Below, in pieces: positions 59,822-64,000 of a DNA stretch of 64,000 nt. Origin of the DNA: Faecalibacterium sp. I3-3-89. GTDB lineage: Bacteria; Bacillota; Clostridia; Oscillospirales; Ruminococcaceae. The stretch's first letter is position 1. The number at the start of each line of letters is the position of its first letter. Both the position numbers and the translations under genes were made by a program. The notes under the pieces are model-generated. The model did no database searches, was not told the DNA's origin, and saw only the letters and a program-made list of their open reading frames with translations. The DNA lies in contig NZ_CP094468.1 of NCBI RefSeq assembly GCF_023347275.1, positions 1,240,001 to 1,304,000 of the forward strand, written 5' to 3'.

Positions 59822-61268
59822 CTAAAACTGCACAGGGATCAGCTTCACCGTGATCTTCTGGGACGCCGAGAACATACCGCAGGAAACCGTGACGTTGGCG
59901 GTGCCGTCCTTCAGCGGGCGGTATGCGCCATACTCTCCGGCGTCCAGAACATCGTCCGCATCCTCCCACGTATAGACGACGGGGTCGGTGCAGTTTTTGG
60001 GGGAGATGGTCACGCCCAGACGGGTATGCTTTTTGTACTGCTCCGTGTGGGTCTCTTCCTCGAAAGCGACGCCGGTGCACTCGAAAAGCTTTTCCGGCGT
60101 GTTGTTGAAGAAATTGTTTTTGCGGTAAATAAGGCCATTGATGGCGTTTCCCAGACGGGTGTAGCGCGCTCCCTTGATGGTGATGATGTTGTTCTGCACG
60201 TACTGGGGGCCGCCGCGCATCTCGTACTGGCGCACATCGCACTCTTGGGCGAAGGTCAGGTCAAACTTGTTGTCCCGGATGGTGCCTTTATTCCAGTTGT
60301 TGTGGAAGATAGCGCCGCCCTGTGCGTCTGCGGTGATCTCCATTTTGATTTGGTTGCCGACGACCTCGCCTGCGCCGGACATCCATGCAAAGCCAGCATT
60401 CGTGAGTTCCACGACGTTGTCCCGGACGACGTCGCAGTCCCAGAAAAGGCCGTACAGAGAGCCGTGGAAGACGTTACTAACGACCTCTTTGGTGCTCGAA
60501 GGCCCGTACCCGCACTCTACATCGAAGTAATTGTCCCGTAGAGCGCCCATCCGGTAGCAGATGCGTCTTCCGCTGTCTCCCTTCAGGCGGATGCGGCAGT
60601 TCTGGATGACCGTGCTGCCGTCCTTGCGGTCATTCCCCTGTACCAGCAGAGGGTGCGCACCCTTGTATGCATCCACTTTTTCCATATCATCGGGCTGCTC
60701 TAAGTAGAGGTCGCAGTTGTCCACCACGGCATGGGTGCCGTCGCCTAGCATACGGAACAGCGTGTTGCAGCGCTTTACCTGCACGATACAGTTCTCCATC
60801 CGGACATCGGCGCGTTTGCCGCTCTGGCCCAGTGTGATGAACCATGCGGGGTAGAAGCCTCGGGCACGGTATTTCTCGTCGTCCACATCGTAGAAGTTGC
60901 AGGCGGAAATGAGGACATGCTCCACAGTGCCGCCCCAGCCCCAGACAGCAAAAACTTCGTCGCCGCCCGCCTTGTAGAAGTCACAGTGCAGGAAGCGGAT
61001 GTTTGAAGAACCATAGTCGTTCGCCCAGTTGCGCACCCAGATGCCGCCCTCCTTGCAGGCACTCAACTGCCGGAAGACGTTGTTCTCAAAGAGGAAGTCA
61101 TGGTTAATACCATACAGATCCATACAACCGCGGTTCTGGGTGTTGATGTCGCAGTCAAAGACGCAGTTCCTGATCTCCACATCCCGGCTGCACTGGAATC
61201 GCAGCATGGTGTTCGTCTGGCAAGTGTCCGCTGCACGGAAAGTCAGGCCATCGATCCGGATATGACGA
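59822..61268 (-). pseudogene. Right-handed beta-helix protein lacking its true 5' end
   Basis: Reading downward from about 61268 the protein is a repeat-rich parallel beta-helix (for example HIRIDGLTFR, VEIRNCVFDC, FLFENNVFRQL, NIRFLHCDFYKA), as in phage tailspikes and pectate-lyase-like surface proteins. It ends in an Ig-like domain (VTISPKN, VTVSCGMFS). The open frame extends to 61702, but the first 144 codons are antisense to the two holin-like genes and look random. The true start was therefore probably lost at a junction near 61265. Its role would have been in tail adhesion or polysaccharide contact. Confidence 0.6.
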
Positions 61269-61513
61269 ATAGCAAAGTGTCCATCGCTACGCTGGCCCGC
61301 ACGGCCGCTCTGGCGTTCGCTCTGGCAAATCAGGTTTCGAGCGCAGCCGGGAAGCCCCTGCTGCCCATCGAAAGTTCGGAGGTGGAACAGTTCGTGACCA
61401 CCGGCCTGACCATTGCCACCAGCGTTGCTGCATGGTGGAAGAACAACAGTTTTACCGCCGCCGCCATCGAAGGTGATAAGCGGATGAACAGCCTGAAGAA
61501 TCAGGTCCACTGA
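61262..61513 (+). CDS. Phage holin (phi-LC3/SPP1-like)
   Basis: This 83-residue protein has a membrane-associated N-terminal segment (SIATLARTAALAFALANQV), a short linker and a second segment with TIATSVAAWWKNNSFTAAA. That is the shape of small phi-LC3/SPP1-type holins, which make pores for endolysin release. No good ribosome site precedes the ATG at 61262, and the upstream sequence belongs to the oppositely oriented beta-helix gene. A junction may have removed its leader. Confidence 0.6.
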   Translation: MTNSKVSIATLARTAALAFALANQVSSAAGKPLLPIESSEVEQFVTTGLTIATSVAAWWKNNSFTAAAIEGDKRMNSLKNQVH

Positions 61514-61532
61514 ATGAAAGGAGTAACCGAAT

Positions 61533-61961
61533 ATGAATGAGTTTACGAGAAGCCTGCTGTACGTCGCCCTGCTGGTCTGCGTCCCCATCGTGACCGCCTG
61601 CATCCAGAAGGGCATTGCCGTGTTCATCGAGTTCATCGTGGCAAAGACCAACGACATCAAGGTGCAGCGCCTCGTCCGCGAGATCGGCAGCGCGGTATCC
61701 AACGCCGTAGCCGCGATGAACCAGACCTACGTCAACGACCTGAAGACCGCCGGGACGTTCAAGGAGGCCGAGCAGAAGGAAGCGCTTATGAAGGCCGTGT
61801 CCGCCGCTCTGAAAAGCATGAGCAGCGACGCGCAGGACTATATCAAGAGCAACTTCGGCGATACGACCCAGTACCTCGAAAACTGCATTGAGGCCCAGAT
61901 CGATGCCAACCACGTCGCCGCCAAGCAGGCCGCTGCCCAGAATACGCTGAATCTGGGCTGA
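61533..61961 (+). CDS. Phage holin, LLH family
   Basis: This 142-residue protein has an N-terminal membrane segment (about 5-30) and a long helical body with a charged C-terminus ending AAAQNTLNLG, typical of the LLH holin family. AAAGGAG lies 9 bases before the ATG. It follows the first holin gene by 19 bases, so these are a lysis module of a remnant prophage; no endolysin is visible nearby. Confidence 0.75.
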   Translation: MNEFTRSLLYVALLVCVPIVTACIQKGIAVFIEFIVAKTNDIKVQRLVREIGSAVSNAVAAMNQTYVNDLKTAGTFKEAEQKEALMKAVSAALKSMSSDAQDYIKSNFGDTTQYLENCIEAQIDANHVAAKQAAAQNTLNLG

Positions 61962-61988
61962 GTCAGCGCAAAGTCAGCGTAAAATGAA

Positions 61989-62038
61989 AAAAATCCCCCG
62001 TATTTGACCCATAATAAGGCAAATATGGGGGATTTTTT
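61989..62038 (+). terminator. Terminator of the holin genes
   Basis: An AAAAATCCCCCGTATTTG arm pairs with CAAATATGGGGGATTTTTT, with a U-run. Confidence 0.75.
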
Positions 62039-62039
62039 G

Positions 62040-62068
62040 TTGTTAGTGTCTAAAATATGTGCTATAAT
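62040..62068 (+). promoter_or_regulatory. Promoter of the GHKL/STAS gene set
   Basis: TTGTTA (62040-62045), a 17-base spacer and TATAAT (62063-62068). It lies after the holin terminator, so this gene set is transcribed on its own. An ATG at 62057 sits inside it and is unlikely to be the start. Confidence 0.75.
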
Positions 62069-62128
62069 GGTCCTGAAAGCACCATAGTATATCGGTATGA
62101 TTATAGAACTGTTAAATCGGTGGCATGT

Positions 62129-63304
62129 ATGAAGAATATAACCCTGCTTGAGCGGCAATTGCAGAATGCGACATCTGCTAAAGCGCATATCCCTGTTTTC
62201 TTTCCGGATGGAAAATCCTGTATATTTTATGGAAATCAGCAGGTGTTAACAGTCGATGCGGTCTCCGAACTCATCGCGGGGCTTTTTCTTACCGTTCACA
62301 GCAACAGCCAGCTTTCATCAATTATAATTGCATTTCCGAACGGCGTGTTCGACGAAAAATTCACATACGTTTTGTTAGAGTGTTACCTAGAACATATCAT
62401 TGCTGACCACGGTATATCTGTACAATTGCTTTACAATAAGAAAGAAACGAATATTTTTACCGATGGCATCGGACAGTCACCCCTATGTGCCCTAGAGAAA
62501 TCCACACAGTCTAGCATGGATTTTGTCCGTCAATTTAGATTTGGCGTTGGCAAGAATTATTATCGTAAGCTTTTTTTAGCAAATGAAAATTCTGACGAAA
62601 CATTGTCGTCGGCAATTACAACATTGTGCTTGTTCTTTGAGGGGCTTGGAATTACAAAGACTCGCAGCGACTTGCTTTCTGAAGTTGCTGTAGAACTTGT
62701 TGGAAATGCGCTTGAGCATAGTTACTCAGATTGTTTTCTTGATATTGATGTGACGCCACGCGACTATGTTCGCCGGAATAATCCAACTGGACCAAAGTAT
62801 TACGGCGTAAATATTTGCGTTGTTAATTTTTCGCCGACCTTGCTTTCGTCTCAAATACAATCAAAGCTATGTGTCAACCCCGAGTTACGCGATAAGAGTG
62901 ACAGCGCCCGGTATTGGCGATTGCGTAAAATCTATATGTATCACAGACGGTTTTTCAGGGAAGACTATGGCGATGACGAATTTTTCATGTTAAGCGCTTT
63001 CCAAGATCGCATATCCGGCAGACCGAACGAATATCTTACCGGCGGAACCGGACTTCCGACCTTAATAAAATGGCTTGAGACTCAGGCCGATAGCAACAAC
63101 TGTTATGTGCTTTCGGGGCGACGAAAGATGCAATTCTTACAGCCGCTTTTGGAGTATGATGCAGAACATTGGATTGGAATGAATCGGGAGCATGACTTCC
63201 AGCATTGTGTTCCGGATAAGAATGTTTTCTTGCCATTTCCGATCTACTTTCCCGGAACCGCATACAACTTGAATTTCGTTATGGAGACGGAGGACAGACT
63301 ATGA
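62129..63304 (+). CDS. GHKL-ATPase-like protein of a putative partner-switching set
   Basis: This 391-residue protein has an N-terminal domain (about 1-150) of unknown type, then a GHKL-like ATPase region: N-box ELVGNALEH (189-197) and a glycine box TGGTGLP (304-310). The usual histidine-kinase phosphoacceptor helix is missing, and the expected DxGxG segment reads NFSP (233-236), so ATP use is uncertain. It ends in a conserved block with YFPGTAYNLNF. The ATG at 62129 follows GGTGG. It overlaps the next gene by four bases. The layout recalls serine kinases such as RsbW, but the function is unproven. Confidence 0.6.
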   Translation: MKNITLLERQLQNATSAKAHIPVFFPDGKSCIFYGNQQVLTVDAVSELIAGLFLTVHSNSQLSSIIIAFPNGVFDEKFTYVLLECYLEHIIADHGISVQLLYNKKETNIFTDGIGQSPLCALEKSTQSSMDFVRQFRFGVGKNYYRKLFLANENSDETLSSAITTLCLFFEGLGITKTRSDLLSEVAVELVGNALEHSYSDCFLDIDVTPRDYVRRNNPTGPKYYGVNICVVNFSPTLLSSQIQSKLCVNPELRDKSDSARYWRLRKIYMYHRRFFREDYGDDEFFMLSAFQDRISGRPNEYLTGGTGLPTLIKWLETQADSNNCYVLSGRRKMQFLQPLLEYDAEHWIGMNREHDFQHCVPDKNVFLPFPIYFPGTAYNLNFVMETEDRL

Positions 63305-63600
63305 CTGAACAAAAGGTCGCTCTCGAAATAAGGGATAGGAGCTTAACAAAACTCGCCGGAAACAGCTATGGCCGAAAGTTATTCAGCGAGCAGGTTGATG
63401 GAAAGATTGATCTTGACCAACCTTTTACCATTGAATTTCCAGAGCAAATTGATTATTTGGCATCTTCCTTTATTCAGGGCTTTTTTGGAAAAATTTATAC
63501 TGAAATCGGGCGAGAGGGAATGGAAAAAAATTTCGACATCATCGCTCCAAAAATCGACAATCCCAAAAAAGTTATCCTCGATCGATTGATGCTTATGTAA
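63301..63600 (+). CDS. STAS-like domain protein (DUF4325)
   Basis: This 99-residue protein matches the DUF4325 STAS-like pattern: a beta-strand start (VALEIRDRSL), SYGRKLF, then FTIEFPEQIDYLASSFIQGFFG, with the remainder a short helix. STAS proteins are partners of GHKL kinases in anti-sigma switching. Its ATGA overlap with the kinase-like gene makes the pair translationally coupled. Confidence 0.75.
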   Translation: MTEQKVALEIRDRSLTKLAGNSYGRKLFSEQVDGKIDLDQPFTIEFPEQIDYLASSFIQGFFGKIYTEIGREGMEKNFDIIAPKIDNPKKVILDRLMLM

Positions 63601-63615
63601 AGGACGGTGCAGTAA

Positions 63616-64000
63616 GTGATTGACGTTATTTCTGCCGTTTTGTCTCTTTTTGCAATCGTAGTATCCATCTATGCTGCGTTTACAGCGAATAAATCGGCTG
63701 CTGCTGCGATTCGCTCTAGTAATTGCGGTGTTATTTTTGATGACTACCTCATCAAGAAAATTCCGCAGGCCAGAACGACGCTTAGGTTTGATGATAAAGG
63801 CATTTTGTGCAATGGAAACAATCTCTGTGATGCCTTGGCTGACATGAGTATGGCTGCACTCTTTTACAGGTACGACGATAAAATATTTTTTGATAAGCTG
63901 GTAAAGGAATGCAGCTCGCTTGAAGATTTGATTGTCGAAGCAGGAAATAAGCCAAAGCGATTTGAAGACAATCAGCATGAATTCTGGCAAGCGGTTCAAA
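63616..64000 (+). CDS. Membrane-anchored protein, partial at window end
   Basis: A GTG at 63616 opens a frame that stays open to the end of the window. The product starts with a hydrophobic segment (SAVLSLFAIVVSIYAAFTA), then about 100 soluble residues that include AALFYRYDDKIFFDKLV. It is the third gene of the set, 15 bases after the STAS-like gene. I do not recognise a family. The start is inferred; a weak AAGGA lies upstream. Confidence 0.45.
   Translation, partial: MIDVISAVLSLFAIVVSIYAAFTANKSAAAAIRSSNCGVIFDDYLIKKIPQARTTLRFDDKGILCNGNNLCDALADMSMAALFYRYDDKIFFDKLVKECSSLEDLIVEAGNKPKRFEDNQHEFWQAVQ

Noticed and set aside
1-64000. CRISPR array
   Set aside because: No regularly spaced direct repeats were seen in any gene-free stretch; the four hsdS repeats are inverted and unevenly spaced.

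Overview
The window looks like a chromosome segment of a gut Oscillospirales bacterium, most likely Faecalibacterium (F. prausnitzii-like). The basis is GC-rich coding sequence with strong AGGAGG ribosome sites, a complete Firmicute-type sialic-acid (nan) operon, Spo0A/SpoIVA/SpoIVB genes, DUF951 and DUF4364 genes, and the overall style of the genes. The genus is inference; no rRNA gene is present to prove it.

Layout. 1-10.4 kb is housekeeping: the end of a nucleotide-sugar dehydratase, a diaminopimelate decarboxylase-like enzyme, a small membrane protein, a HAD phosphatase, an RluA-type pseudouridine synthase, RadC, and the uvrB-uvrA excision-repair operon. 10.3-16.8 kb is a lactose locus: a 3'-damaged galactoside acetyltransferase, an AraC regulator, a GPH-family transporter and a GH2 beta-galactosidase. 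17-37.4 kb is an AT-richer mobile/defence island. It holds an integrase remnant, a serine recombinase, a nucleotidyltransferase pair resembling a toxin-antitoxin system, a Kiwa-like pair (kwaB-kwaA), a type I restriction-modification system whose specificity genes lie in an invertible cassette with its own tyrosine recombinase, an FRG-domain gene, a MobC/relaxase mobilisation module with a candidate oriT, a ParB-like gene and an XRE/ImmA peptidase with its partner. A tRNA-Pro lies just beyond the island.

37.5-46.5 kb is the sialic-acid locus: an RpiR/SIS regulator divergent from an ABC transporter, nanA, nanQ (YhcH), nanE, nanK and an SGNH hydrolase. Together they would import sialic acid and convert it to N-acetylglucosamine-6-phosphate. 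46.5-58.9 kb returns to core genes: spoIVA, DUF4364, an S1-domain protein, DUF951, prfA, threonylcarbamoyl-AMP synthase, coaE, a lytic transglycosylase, an M18 aminopeptidase, a polysaccharide deacetylase, spo0A, spoIVB and two tRNA-Leu genes.

58.9-62 kb is a rearranged prophage remnant: a Spo0A C-terminal-domain protein, a tail/fibre-like fragment, a beta-helix protein lacking its true 5' end, and two holin-like genes. 62-64 kb is a low-GC, translationally coupled gene set running off the window: a GHKL-ATPase-like protein, a STAS-like (DUF4325) protein and a membrane-anchored protein. It resembles a partner-switching module and is the least-described system here.

The standouts are the four-repeat hsdS inversion locus, which physically separates hsdM/hsdS from the FRG-hsdR-kwaB-kwaA genes that appear to lie in the same transcription unit, and the GHKL/STAS/membrane trio at the right edge.
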